A stretch of DNA of 6,498 nucleotides from Planctomycetaceae bacterium. Lineage in GTDB: Bacteria > Planctomycetota > Planctomycetia > Pirellulales > UBA1268. Position 1 is the first letter of the stretch; each line of letters opens with the position of its first letter. The stretch lies in contig CANHYS010000127.1 of NCBI GenBank assembly GCA_947464585.1, forward strand, positions 1-6,498, read 5' to 3'. Under the pieces are notes generated by a model. It did no database searches, had not been told where the DNA came from, and saw nothing but the letters and a program-made list of their open reading frames with translations. The position numbers were made by a program, and so were the translations under genes. Below, piece after piece: positions 1 through 6,347 of this stretch.

Positions 1-1
1 G

Positions 2-922
2 CGACAGCGTGCGCTGGGCGTCTCCCTGCCAGCATGGAGGCACGCCTGTGAGCAGGGCATGGAGTATGCAGCCGAGCGCATAGACGTCGCTGCGTTCGTC
101 GCTGAAGCGGCCCGGCAGCATCAGCTCGGGAGCCACAAACGAGGCCCGCCGGCCCAATCCGGAGACCCGCTCGGTGGCATCGATCGGCGTCTGTGCCGGC
201 ACGGCGTGCGGGTCGCCCGCCAGCGGAACCTGCAAGAGCCGAACCCGCCCGGTGCGTTCACCCGCTCCGGGGCTCGCCGGCTCACGTCGCAGGGCGTCGA
301 GAGACAGGCCGCCGTGCACGGCGCCGCGCCGATGCAGTTCGGCCACGGCCATGAAGACCGGAAGCATGAGCCGGCACGCCTCCGCCGGTGGCAGCGGCCC
401 AAGGCGAGCCAGTTCATCGGCCAGCGACAGCCCGGGCACGTCCTCGCAGACGATGAAGCGATTGCCGTGCGCCTGCTCCAACGCCCAGGTCCGGCTGAGG
501 ATCGGGTCGACGGCGTCGTGGGCGATCGTCGTCCGCCGCACGACCTCGGTCCAGACGTCCACCCGCTGGCAGAGCTTCCGGTCGAGCACCATGAGACATA
601 CCGATCGGCCGGAGGGCTCATGCCGGCTGCGAAACAGCCGCCCCGGGCCATCGTTCTCCAGTCGCTCCATGAGCCGGTAGTCACCGACGAAAAACGGGCC
701 GGAATCGCCGTGGAGCAGCCGGCGTCCCTGCCACTTCGTCAGCAGGCCACGCTGGACGAGCCATTTGGCGATCCCTGCCGAGGCGGCATCGTCGCTCGCC
801 GCAGGTGGCTGGCCCGCCGTCTCGCGGGCATGCTCACGGCGCAGCGACGCAAGCGTGTCGGCGGCCACCAGTCGACTGGTGGCCACAAGCTTCCAGAAAT
901 CCTCGGGAGCGGGGGTGGGCAT
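2..922 (-). CDS. Protein-kinase-like protein, probable pseudokinase (3' end beyond the window)
   Basis: Partial gene: 307 codons are visible, open to the left edge. ATG at 922 is the only usable start, because an in-frame TGA lies about 12 codons upstream with no alternative start between; no clear Shine-Dalgarno is seen. Residues 1-75 resemble the N-terminal segment of planctomycete Ser/Thr kinases ([11 protein letters not shown] at 60-70, then FFVGDYRL). A kinase fold follows: degenerate glycine loop around 88-97, hinge near FIVCEDVPG (156-164), catalytic-loop region [10 protein letters not shown] (202-211), APE at 264-266 and SDVYALGC (278-285, activation-segment/helix F region). The catalytic residues are gone: the beta-3 Lys is M111, HRD reads HGG, the Lys and Asn of the loop are S207 and A210, and DFG reads QVP (231-233). 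The structural APE and helix-F Asp (D279) remain. This suggests a folded domain used for binding or signalling rather than phosphotransfer. The missing C-terminus may hold further domains. Fold is likely; lack of activity is inferred. Confidence 0.82.
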   Translation of the reverse strand, partial: MPTPAPEDFWKLVATSRLVAADTLASLRREHARETAGQPPAASDDAASAGIAKWLVQRGLLTKWQGRRLLHGDSGPFFVGDYRLMERLENDGPGRLFRSRHEPSGRSVCLMVLDRKLCQRVDVWTEVVRRTTIAHDAVDPILSRTWALEQAHGNRFIVCEDVPGLSLADELARLGPLPPAEACRLMLPVFMAVAELHRRGAVHGGLSLDALRREPASPGAGERTGRVRLLQVPLAGDPHAVPAQTPIDATERVSGLGRRASFVAPELMLPGRFSDERSDVYALGCILHALLTGVPPCWQGDAQRTLS

Positions 923-1092
923 GGTGGGCTGTATCGCCGGAAGGGTGGCCGCTGATCATACCCGCTGCCGACATCCTCACGGGAGGGCGTACGAGGGGAA
1001 TTTCGCCCGGTATTTATTTTCGGCGGGCGGATAAACTCCGGACCGCCGCGGCACTCGCTTCGAGAGCCGGGTATCAGGAGCATCAGCGCACC
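923..1092. promoter_or_regulatory. Divergent intergenic region between the pseudokinase gene and glutamate dehydrogenase
   Basis: These 170 bases separate two divergently transcribed genes, so promoters for both probably lie here. An AT-rich patch (tatttatttt, 1011-1020) stands out against the GC-rich surroundings, and gataaa at 1030-1035 could be a -10-like element for the plus-strand gene. No convincing -35 element sits at the proper distance, and no clear operator palindrome is seen. Assignment rests on gene orientation, not on a recognised promoter. Confidence 0.35.
1076..1080 (+). promoter_or_regulatory. Ribosome binding site of glutamate dehydrogenase
   Basis: AGGAG lies 12 bases before the ATG at 1093. 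The spacing is longer than usual, but no other start codon fits between, and the protein family begins close to this Met. It supports the chosen start over the much longer open frame that begins at 805. Confidence 0.55.
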
Positions 1093-2328
1093 ATGCGTTC
1101 CAGCGAAGCCATCAGCATCTACTTCAACCGAGCTGCCGATCAACTCGACCTCTCCGACAACATCCGCCGCCTGCTGCTCACGGCCAAACGCGAAGTGCAG
1201 GTGCAGATTCCGGTCGAACTCGCTTCGGGTGAGGTCGCGACATTCATCGGCTACCGGGTGCAGCACAACAACGCCCGCGGCCCGATGAAGGGCGGCCTGC
1301 GTTATCACCCGCAGGTCGATCTCGACGAGGTGCGGGCGCTGGCGTCGCTGATGACCTGGAAGACCGCGGTCGTCGACATTCCCTACGGCGGCGCCAAGGG
1401 CGGCATCGCGGTCGATCCGTCCCGGCTCTCCGCCCGCGAACTGGAACGCGTCACGCGGCGGTTCGTCGACGCCATCCACGATCTCTTCGGCCCCGACGTC
1501 GACATTCCCGCGCCCGACATGGGGACGAGCCCCGAGGTGATGGCGTGGATCATGAACCAATACGACAAGTATCACGGCTTCTCTCCCGCCTGCGTGACGG
1601 GAAAGCCGGTGGAGTATCACGGCATTCCGGGCCGCGACGAGGCGACCGGCCGCGGAGTCGGCAGCCTCACGCTCAAGCTGTTGAGCCGGTTGGGCCGCCG
1701 CATTCCCGGCACGCGGGTCGCCATCCAGGGCTTCGGCAACGTCGGAACGCACACGGCCCGTTTCCTCCACGACGCGGAATGCCGCATCGTGGCGGTGAGC
1801 GATGCCACCGCGGGCTTTCACCGCGCCGACGGCCTCGACGTGCTCGAACTCCTCCGCTATGCCCAGTCGCACTCCGGTCGGCTGGAGGGATATCAGGGAG
1901 GCGACGCGCTCACCAACGCCGAACTTCTGGCCCTCGACTGCGACGTGCTCATCCCGGCGGCACTCGGCGGTGTGCTCCACAAGGGCAACGCGGAGGCGGT
2001 GCGGGCGCCGATCATCATCGAGGCGGCCAACGCCCCGACCGAGCCCGAGGCCGACGAGATCTTCGAGCGTCGTCAGATCACGGTCATGCCTGACATCCTC
2101 GTGAACGCCGGCGGCGTGACGGCCAGCTGGTTCGAGTGGGTGCAGAACAGGCAGCACTACCAGTGGGGCATCAACCGCGTGCGGCAGGAACTCGACCGCA
2201 TCCTCGGCGAGGCGTTCGAACATGTCTGGCAGCTGTCCTCGTCGCGGCACGTGCCCCTGCGGACGGCGGCCTACATGCTGGGCGTCGGCCGCGTGGCCCG
2301 GGCCACTCTTCTGGGAGGAATTGAATAA
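1093..2328 (+). CDS. gdhA: Glutamate dehydrogenase (Glu/Leu/Phe/Val dehydrogenase family)
   Basis: 411 aa, a normal length for the small hexameric class. The enzyme is cytoplasmic and interconverts glutamate with 2-oxoglutarate plus ammonium, using NAD(P). The N-terminal substrate domain has GPMKGGLR with K66, MTWK with K90, GGAKGG with the catalytic K102, and APDMGT with D142. These four sit at a constant offset of 23 from K89, K113, K125 and D165 of the Clostridium symbiosum enzyme, so the active site is complete. The Rossmann dinucleotide motif is GFGNVG (213-218). S345 in VNAGGVTAS corresponds to the Ser that, with K66, selects glutamate's side-chain carboxylate; this argues against leucine or phenylalanine dehydrogenase. 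Cofactor choice (NAD or NADP) cannot be settled from VSDATAG (235-241). The open frame extends upstream to 805, but only from this ATG does the sequence look like the family. The gene stands alone on its strand. Direction in vivo is unknown. Confidence 0.96.
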   Translation: MRSSEAISIYFNRAADQLDLSDNIRRLLLTAKREVQVQIPVELASGEVATFIGYRVQHNNARGPMKGGLRYHPQVDLDEVRALASLMTWKTAVVDIPYGGAKGGIAVDPSRLSARELERVTRRFVDAIHDLFGPDVDIPAPDMGTSPEVMAWIMNQYDKYHGFSPACVTGKPVEYHGIPGRDEATGRGVGSLTLKLLSRLGRRIPGTRVAIQGFGNVGTHTARFLHDAECRIVAVSDATAGFHRADGLDVLELLRYAQSHSGRLEGYQGGDALTNAELLALDCDVLIPAALGGVLHKGNAEAVRAPIIIEAANAPTEPEADEIFERRQITVMPDILVNAGGVTASWFEWVQNRQHYQWGINRVRQELDRILGEAFEHVWQLSSSRHVPLRTAAYMLGVGRVARATLLGGIE

Positions 2329-2341
2329 CCGCCGGGGCTAT

Positions 2342-2367
2342 GGATGGGAGGGCTCGGATGGGAGGGC
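2342..2367 (+). repeat. Short tandem direct repeat (two 12-base copies)
   Basis: GGATGGGAGGGC occurs at 2342-2353 and again at 2356-2367, separated by two bases. It begins 14 bases after the glutamate dehydrogenase stop. Two copies are too few to suggest a functional array; polymerase slippage is the simplest explanation. Confidence 0.7.
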
Positions 2368-2405
2368 GGGGCTGGCCACGTCCCGAGAGCCGGCGTTGCT
2401 CGGGC

Positions 2406-2429
2406 ACCGATCCGTCTCAGCGGATTGGT
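2406..2429 (+). terminator. Candidate terminator hairpin after glutamate dehydrogenase
   Basis: ACCGATCCG (2406-2414), a six-base loop TCTCAG, then CGGATTGGT (2421-2429) form a nine-pair stem. One pair is G-U in plus-strand RNA; in minus-strand RNA it becomes an A-C mismatch, so the hairpin favours the plus-strand transcript. It lies 77 bases after the stop codon. No U-tract follows, so it would be a non-canonical terminator or simply an mRNA 3' stabiliser. Confidence 0.4.
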
Positions 2430-2528
2430 CGTCGCAGGCAGGATGCCGGAGCGCAGTCAGCATCGAGTGAGCGAAGGCCATGGATGGCCGTAGCGAACGT
2501 CCGGCGACGGGGCACGGGCAACCCGCCC

Positions 2529-2568
2529 GGCGGCGCACCAAAGCAGGGCAAGTTACAAACGCGCCGCC
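2529..2568 (-). terminator. Candidate hairpin after the cytochrome b fusion gene
   Basis: GGCGGCGC (2529-2536) and GCGCCGCC (2561-2568) are perfect eight-base inverted repeats, 24 bases apart. The repeat begins 12 bases past the stop of the minus-strand cytochrome gene. Position and GC content fit an end-of-transcript hairpin, but the loop is long and no U-tract follows. Short GC-rich inverted repeats also arise by chance in DNA of this composition. Confidence 0.35.
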
Positions 2569-2580
2569 ACAGGGGAGACG

Positions 2581-4653
2581 TCAGTGGGCGTTCCCCGAGG
2601 GCCGATACCAGTCGCCTCGCAGCCAATCGGCGATCATCTCGATCTGCCGCCGCGTGAGCATCGGCGCGGCGGCCTCTTCGGCCTTACCGAAGCTCGGCAT
2701 GCGGTCGTTCGTGTCGCCATAGAACCGCTCGTGCGTCGGATCGGTGATGATGCCAACCAGCCATTCGCGGGATCCCCAGCCGGTCAGGTCAGGGGCGCTG
2801 CCATGAGCCGTCTCGTTGGGAGTGAACCGGTGGCACGAGCCGCAGCGTTCCCCGTCGGCGATGAGCCCCCTGCCCTTCTCCACCACCGCCGGTACCGTGC
2901 CGGCCGCTGCCAGGCCGGCCTCCGCCGCCATCGCGACGATCACCGCCTCGATGTCGTCGGGCTTCCAGGCGTCGGCATCGGCGAGGTCGCTCTGCACGAA
3001 GTTCACCATGTCGCCCTCTTTGTGTGCCGTGTTGCCGAAGTAGGCCGGGCCGGCGACCTGCTTCGGATCGAGCAGGCCACGCATCCAGGCGGCGGTGCCG
3101 AAGCCGTGGAGGTTGGCGGCCGAGGCCTTCGCCAGCACCGTCTGCGCCTCCGGGGCTGCCGGATCGACGTGGGCATGACAGCTCGCACAGTGCTGCGCGA
3201 AGAGCTTCGGCCCCTGACTGAGAGCGTCGTTGCGGATCAGCTCCATCATGCCGGCGGGCGGAATCCGCTCCGGCCGGCCGGCCAGTTCGATCGACCGCGC
3301 GGCGTCGGCCTTGGCCTGCGTGACCGCGTCGAGGAACGACTGCGAGTGCCGGATCCTCTCGAGCTTCTTCACGCGGGCCTCGAAGGCGGCGATCTTCGCG
3401 GCATCGTTGCCGAAATGCGCGGCGATCTTCGCCTTGTCGTTCTCGGTCTCGTCGAGCAGTTTCTCGACGTCGGCGAAGGCACCGCGGTCGGCCCAGAGCG
3501 CCGCGTAGTCTTCGTTCGTGGCCATGGCCGTGAGCAGGCCGATGCCGGCCAACAGCGCAAACGTGAAAGCGACGTTGAACCGGTGGCCGAGCTGCCAGCG
3601 GCCGAGGATCGGCATCAGGAACATGACGCCCATGACCAGGCCCGGCACCACGATCGCGCCGAAGAATTCGCCGTTGGCACCCCAGCCCTCGAAGACTTTG
3701 AGAAACTGGAACAGAAACAGGAAATACCATTCCGGCCGCGCGGCCGCGTAGGGCTGCGATGGGTCGGCGGGGGCGCCGAGTTCCGCCCCGAGTTCTCCCG
3801 GCACGATCGGCCGGCCCTCGAGCATGGCGCGGAGCGCCGGCATCAGGATCACCCCCAACACCACGGCCATGACCGCCAGCATCGCCACGGCGTCCTTGAG
3901 CACCTGGTCGGGCCAGAACATCGCGTCGGGTCGGGTGATCGGCTGCTTCGCGCAGAGGCCGTGCTTGCGGAACAGCGAGAGGTGCACGACGAGCATGAGC
4001 ACGAGCGTGGCAGGCAGGAAGCCGGCGTGGATCGCGAAGAACCGCGTCAGCGTGTGATGACCGTAGTCGGGTCCGCCCACGACCACCTGCTGGAGCGAGG
4101 GGCCGACGAGCGGCACGAGCCCCGCCAGATTGGTGGCCACGCGGGTGGCCCAGTAGCCCTTCTGGTCCCAGGGCAAGAGGTAGCCGGTGAGCGCCATGCC
4201 GAGGACGAGCATCATGAGCACGAGCCCCAGCCAGAAATTCACCTCTCGCGGCGCGCGGTAGGCACCGTCGATCACCACCTGCATGAGATGCAGGGCGAGC
4301 AGCACGACCATCGCCTGGGCCATCACGTGATGGATGCCGCGGAGGAGCCAGCCCCCGGTCATCTCGTGCTGGATGTAGTAGACGCTCTCCCACGCCGTCT
4401 GGGCGCTGGCCGAATAGCTCGACCAGAGCACGAGGCCGGTGATGACCTGCGTCATGAACGCGAAGACGAGCGTGCTGCCCCAGACATACCGCCACCGGGC
4501 GCCCCCAGGCACCCGCTCGAAGAGCGCCTCGTGCATGACCGCGCGATAGCCGGTGCGGTCATCGAGGAAGTCGGCCAGTTGGCCGAGCACTCCCAAACTA
4601 CCGACGGGACGTTGGGGCGTCTGTTTTTGATTGTGCTGATGCTGAGACTTCAT
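2581..4653 (-). CDS. Cytochrome b6 / subunit IV / diheme cytochrome c fusion protein (quinol:cytochrome c oxidoreductase)
   Basis: 690 aa inner-membrane core of a Rieske/cytochrome b complex. The b6-like half (about 30-235) has four helices near 57-80, 103-128, 140-160 and 205-227. Heme b ligands are H108/H122 and H209/H224; the 15-residue spacing of the second pair and the GYLLPWDQKGYW motif (157-168) are b6-type. The subunit IV-like part (about 236-380) has three helices and the quinol-site PEWY motif (307-310). A charged helical linker (381-480) leads to two cytochrome c domains with CASCH (489-493) and CGSCH (604-608). Likely axial Met ligands are M549 and M652 (in RMPSF). Seven helices with a cytoplasmic N-terminus place the hemes c in the periplasm, where they would replace cytochrome c1 or f. 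The b6 Cys that anchors heme cn is V57 here. The start at 4653 overlaps the Rieske stop as ATGA, implying translational coupling; the longer frame from 4857 only shadows the Rieske gene. By domain content this is petB-petD-petA in one gene. Confidence 0.95.
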   Translation of the reverse strand: MKSQHQHNQKQTPQRPVGSLGVLGQLADFLDDRTGYRAVMHEALFERVPGGARWRYVWGSTLVFAFMTQVITGLVLWSSYSASAQTAWESVYYIQHEMTGGWLLRGIHHVMAQAMVVLLALHLMQVVIDGAYRAPREVNFWLGLVLMMLVLGMALTGYLLPWDQKGYWATRVATNLAGLVPLVGPSLQQVVVGGPDYGHHTLTRFFAIHAGFLPATLVLMLVVHLSLFRKHGLCAKQPITRPDAMFWPDQVLKDAVAMLAVMAVVLGVILMPALRAMLEGRPIVPGELGAELGAPADPSQPYAAARPEWYFLFLFQFLKVFEGWGANGEFFGAIVVPGLVMGVMFLMPILGRWQLGHRFNVAFTFALLAGIGLLTAMATNEDYAALWADRGAFADVEKLLDETENDKAKIAAHFGNDAAKIAAFEARVKKLERIRHSQSFLDAVTQAKADAARSIELAGRPERIPPAGMMELIRNDALSQGPKLFAQHCASCHAHVDPAAPEAQTVLAKASAANLHGFGTAAWMRGLLDPKQVAGPAYFGNTAHKEGDMVNFVQSDLADADAWKPDDIEAVIVAMAAEAGLAAAGTVPAVVEKGRGLIADGERCGSCHRFTPNETAHGSAPDLTGWGSREWLVGIITDPTHERFYGDTNDRMPSFGKAEEAAAPMLTRRQIEMIADWLRGDWYRPSGNAH

Positions 4654-5204
4654 GGGCGGGCCACCTTGTCGGCGATGCCGGTATAGAAGTTTTGCCACTT
4701 CACGGCGACCTCGCCGTTCTTCGCGACCTGGCACTCGAGGCCGTCCATGGCCCGCGGGCTCGGGCTGGGGGCGACGATACCCCCGTCGAGCATGAACTTG
4801 CTGTTGTGGCACGGGCAACGGAAGCAGCGTTCCTGCGACTCCATCTCCACGAAGCAACCGGCGTGCGGGCAGGTTGCCGAGAGGGCCTGCACCGTGTCGG
4901 AGCCCTTCTCGCGGCGGAGGTAGACCGCGCCGATCGGCTCCGCTGCAAAGCCCGTCCAGGCATCGATCCGATCGGCCACCACGGCAAACTGCCGGGGGAT
5001 GCCGTCATCGGGAACACTCGCCAGATCGGTCACTGGAAGGAACGTGGCGGCCGCACCACGGCGGCGAAGCGGATCGAGAAACATCCAGAGTCCGGCCACC
5101 AGCGGCGGCAGCGTCGCCAGGCCACCACACATGATGGCGAGGAGCTTGGTCATGAATCCGCGCCGGTCCGCTGTTGATGCGGTCGGTGTGTCGTGTCGCG
5201 ACAT
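4650..5204 (-). CDS. petC: Rieske iron-sulfur subunit of the quinol:cytochrome c oxidoreductase
   Basis: 184 aa. It carries the 2Fe-2S cluster that accepts the first electron from quinol and passes it to the cytochrome c domain. A twin-arginine signal (DRRGFMTK, 13-20) precedes a hydrophobic helix (about 21-43), which probably stays as a membrane anchor with the soluble domain in the periplasm. Cluster box 1 is CPHAGC (112-117) and box 2 is CPCHNSKF (130-137). Expected ligands are C112, H114, C130 and H133, with a C117-C132 disulfide. Against the mitochondrial boxes (CTHLGC, CPCHGSHY), the serine is kept (S135), but the tyrosine that raises the cluster potential is Phe (F137) and the shielding Leu is A115. 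The ATG at 5204 has a strong AGGAGG six bases away. The next gene, the cytochrome b/c fusion, starts inside this stop codon, so the two proteins are very likely made together. The family is certain; the symbol follows heliobacterial naming. Confidence 0.95.
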   Translation of the reverse strand: MSRHDTPTASTADRRGFMTKLLAIMCGGLATLPPLVAGLWMFLDPLRRRGAAATFLPVTDLASVPDDGIPRQFAVVADRIDAWTGFAAEPIGAVYLRREKGSDTVQALSATCPHAGCFVEMESQERCFRCPCHNSKFMLDGGIVAPSPSPRAMDGLECQVAKNGEVAVKWQNFYTGIADKVARP

Positions 5205-5210
5205 GGTGTG

Positions 5211-5216
5211 CCTCCT
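5211..5216 (-). promoter_or_regulatory. Strong ribosome binding site of the Rieske gene
   Basis: Read on the minus strand, a perfect AGGAGG lies six bases before the ATG at 5204. It is the best Shine-Dalgarno in the window. It probably drives translation of both complex III genes, because the downstream fusion gene has no clear site of its own and overlaps the Rieske stop. Confidence 0.85.
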
Positions 5217-5253
5217 GATGAGCCCGATGAACGAACCGTTCCCTTTTCCGGTG

Positions 5254-6258
5254 TCACGCGGTGGGAGTGTCGGCCGCCCGCACCGCCTCGTCCACGGCCG
5301 CGGTCACGCGTTCGTGGGCCGCTTCGAATGGGCCGGGCAGGATCGCACCGGCCGCCGCCTTGTGGCCACCGCCACCGAAGCGGCCGGCCAAGGCACTGCA
5401 GTCGACGGCCGAACGGCTGCGGAAGCTCACCTTGATCCGGCCGTCGGGCTGCTCGATGAGGATCGCCGCGACCTCCGTGCCCTTCACCGCCAGCGTCAGG
5501 TTGATCAGGTCCTCGGTGTCGTGCGGGGTCGCGGCTGTCTCCTTGATGTCGGCGAGCCGGACGGTCGACATGATCACCCGGCCTTCGTGTGAGGCGCGGG
5601 CGCCCGCGAGCGTTCGGCCGACGAGATGCAGCCGGGCGAGCGTGTCTTGCTCGAACAGTTCCCGGTAGATCGCCGGGGGGCTGGCGCCGGCATCGACCAT
5701 GCGTGCCGCAACGCGAAACGACTCTCCCGATGTCGAGGGAAACCGGAAGCCGCCGGTGTCGGTCGACAGGCCGGCATACAGCGGCGTGGCGATCCGTTCG
5801 GTGAGCGGCACCTTCAGCCGCAGTCCGATCTCGGAGACGATCCGCGCCGTGGCTTCGGCCGACGTGTCCTTGAACCAACGGTCGCCGAGATCGTCTTCGC
5901 TGACATGATGGTCGATCACGAGCACACGGTCGCGCATCGATTTGAGCACGTCGCCCATCGCGCCCAGCTGGGCCCAGGCACTCGTGTCGAGCACGATGAG
6001 CAGGTCACGATCGGCGAGGTCAGCCGGCTTTACCTGCTCGGCCAGCGACTCGATCTTCCGGTCGGGATCGATCCACTTCAGGCTCGCGGGGGTGGCCTGG
6101 GCGTTGACGATCCTGACATGCTTGCCGATCGCCTCGAGGATGCCGGCCATGCCCAGTTCGCTCCCCAGGGCGTCGCAGTCGGGGCGGATGTGGCTGGTGA
6201 GCACCACACGGTGGGATTGCCTGAGAATCTCCAGCAGACTGGCCCAGTCGAGTCGCAT
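5254..6258 (-). CDS. nrnA: NrnA-type DHH/DHHA1 phosphoesterase (oligoribonuclease / pAp phosphatase)
   Basis: 334 aa, a normal family length. NrnA is a cytoplasmic, Mn-dependent enzyme that degrades 2-5 nt RNAs from the end of mRNA decay and dephosphorylates pAp from sulfate or coenzyme metabolism. The DHH domain has metal-binding motif I HIRPDCDALGS (H23, D27, D29), motif II LIVLDTS (D91), motif III VIDHH (D116, H117, H118) and motif IV LSTDTGG (D167). The C-terminal DHHA1 domain carries the RNA-binding GGGGHKAAAG (295-304). All metal ligands are present. The start at 6258 has GGAG five bases upstream and begins with MRLDWASLL, as the family does. An in-frame ATG at 6330 would add 24 low-complexity, proline-rich residues with no Shine-Dalgarno and is not preferred. 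The gene lies 86 bases after ribF and 49 before the Rieske gene on the same strand. Substrate preference among DHH enzymes is inferred. Confidence 0.93.
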   Translation of the reverse strand: MRLDWASLLEILRQSHRVVLTSHIRPDCDALGSELGMAGILEAIGKHVRIVNAQATPASLKWIDPDRKIESLAEQVKPADLADRDLLIVLDTSAWAQLGAMGDVLKSMRDRVLVIDHHVSEDDLGDRWFKDTSAEATARIVSEIGLRLKVPLTERIATPLYAGLSTDTGGFRFPSTSGESFRVAARMVDAGASPPAIYRELFEQDTLARLHLVGRTLAGARASHEGRVIMSTVRLADIKETAATPHDTEDLINLTLAVKGTEVAAILIEQPDGRIKVSFRSRSAVDCSALAGRFGGGGHKAAAGAILPGPFEAAHERVTAAVDEAVRAADTPTA

Positions 6259-6263
6259 CTGGT

Positions 6264-6267
6264 CTCC
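6264..6267 (-). promoter_or_regulatory. Ribosome binding site deciding the nrnA start
   Basis: Read on the minus strand, GGAG lies five bases before the ATG at 6258, whereas the upstream in-frame ATG at 6330 has no such site. This supports the shorter 334-residue NrnA. Confidence 0.7.
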
Positions 6268-6320
6268 ATTCCTATCGGTGTTGAGAGTCGGCGGCGGGGG
6301 GATGCCATCCGCGCACGCAC

Positions 6321-6347
6321 ACGTGGTCACGCGAGCAGACGTGGTCA
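6321..6347 (+). repeat. Nine-base direct repeat at the ribF stop
   Basis: ACGTGGTCA occurs at 6321-6329 and 6339-6347, with an 18-base period; the second copy includes the ribF stop codon. It could be a chance duplication or part of a small regulatory site in the ribF-nrnA gap. Nothing else in the gap (6259-6344) looks like a promoter. Confidence 0.4.

Noticed and set aside
59..955. A 298-codon open frame on the plus strand over the left end
   Set aside because: It is antisense to the kinase-like gene, which shows collinear kinase subdomains; this frame shows no domain signal.
805..1092. An N-terminal extension of glutamate dehydrogenase
   Set aside because: The upstream 96 codons overlap the divergent gene's 5' end and lack family similarity; the start at 1093 gives the usual family length.
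739..2250. A 503-codon open frame on the minus strand opposite glutamate dehydrogenase
   Set aside because: It has no recognisable motifs and its composition mirrors the sense gene; it also runs on through the intergenic region and into the start of the pseudokinase gene in the wrong frame.
2515..2525. Small hairpin cggg-caa-cccg in the convergent gap
   Set aside because: A four-pair stem with no U-tract is expected by chance at this GC content.
2584..4686. A 700-codon open frame on the plus strand opposite the cytochrome b/c fusion
   Set aside because: Its product is rich in Arg, His, Glu and Asp with no domain motif. Long antisense frames are expected opposite GC-rich coding sequence, and the minus strand clearly encodes the real protein.
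4654..4857. An N-terminal extension of the cytochrome b fusion to an upstream ATG
   Set aside because: The 68 extra residues are an out-of-frame reading of the Rieske gene (Arg/Pro/Gly-rich), and the ATGA overlap gives a natural coupled start at 4653.
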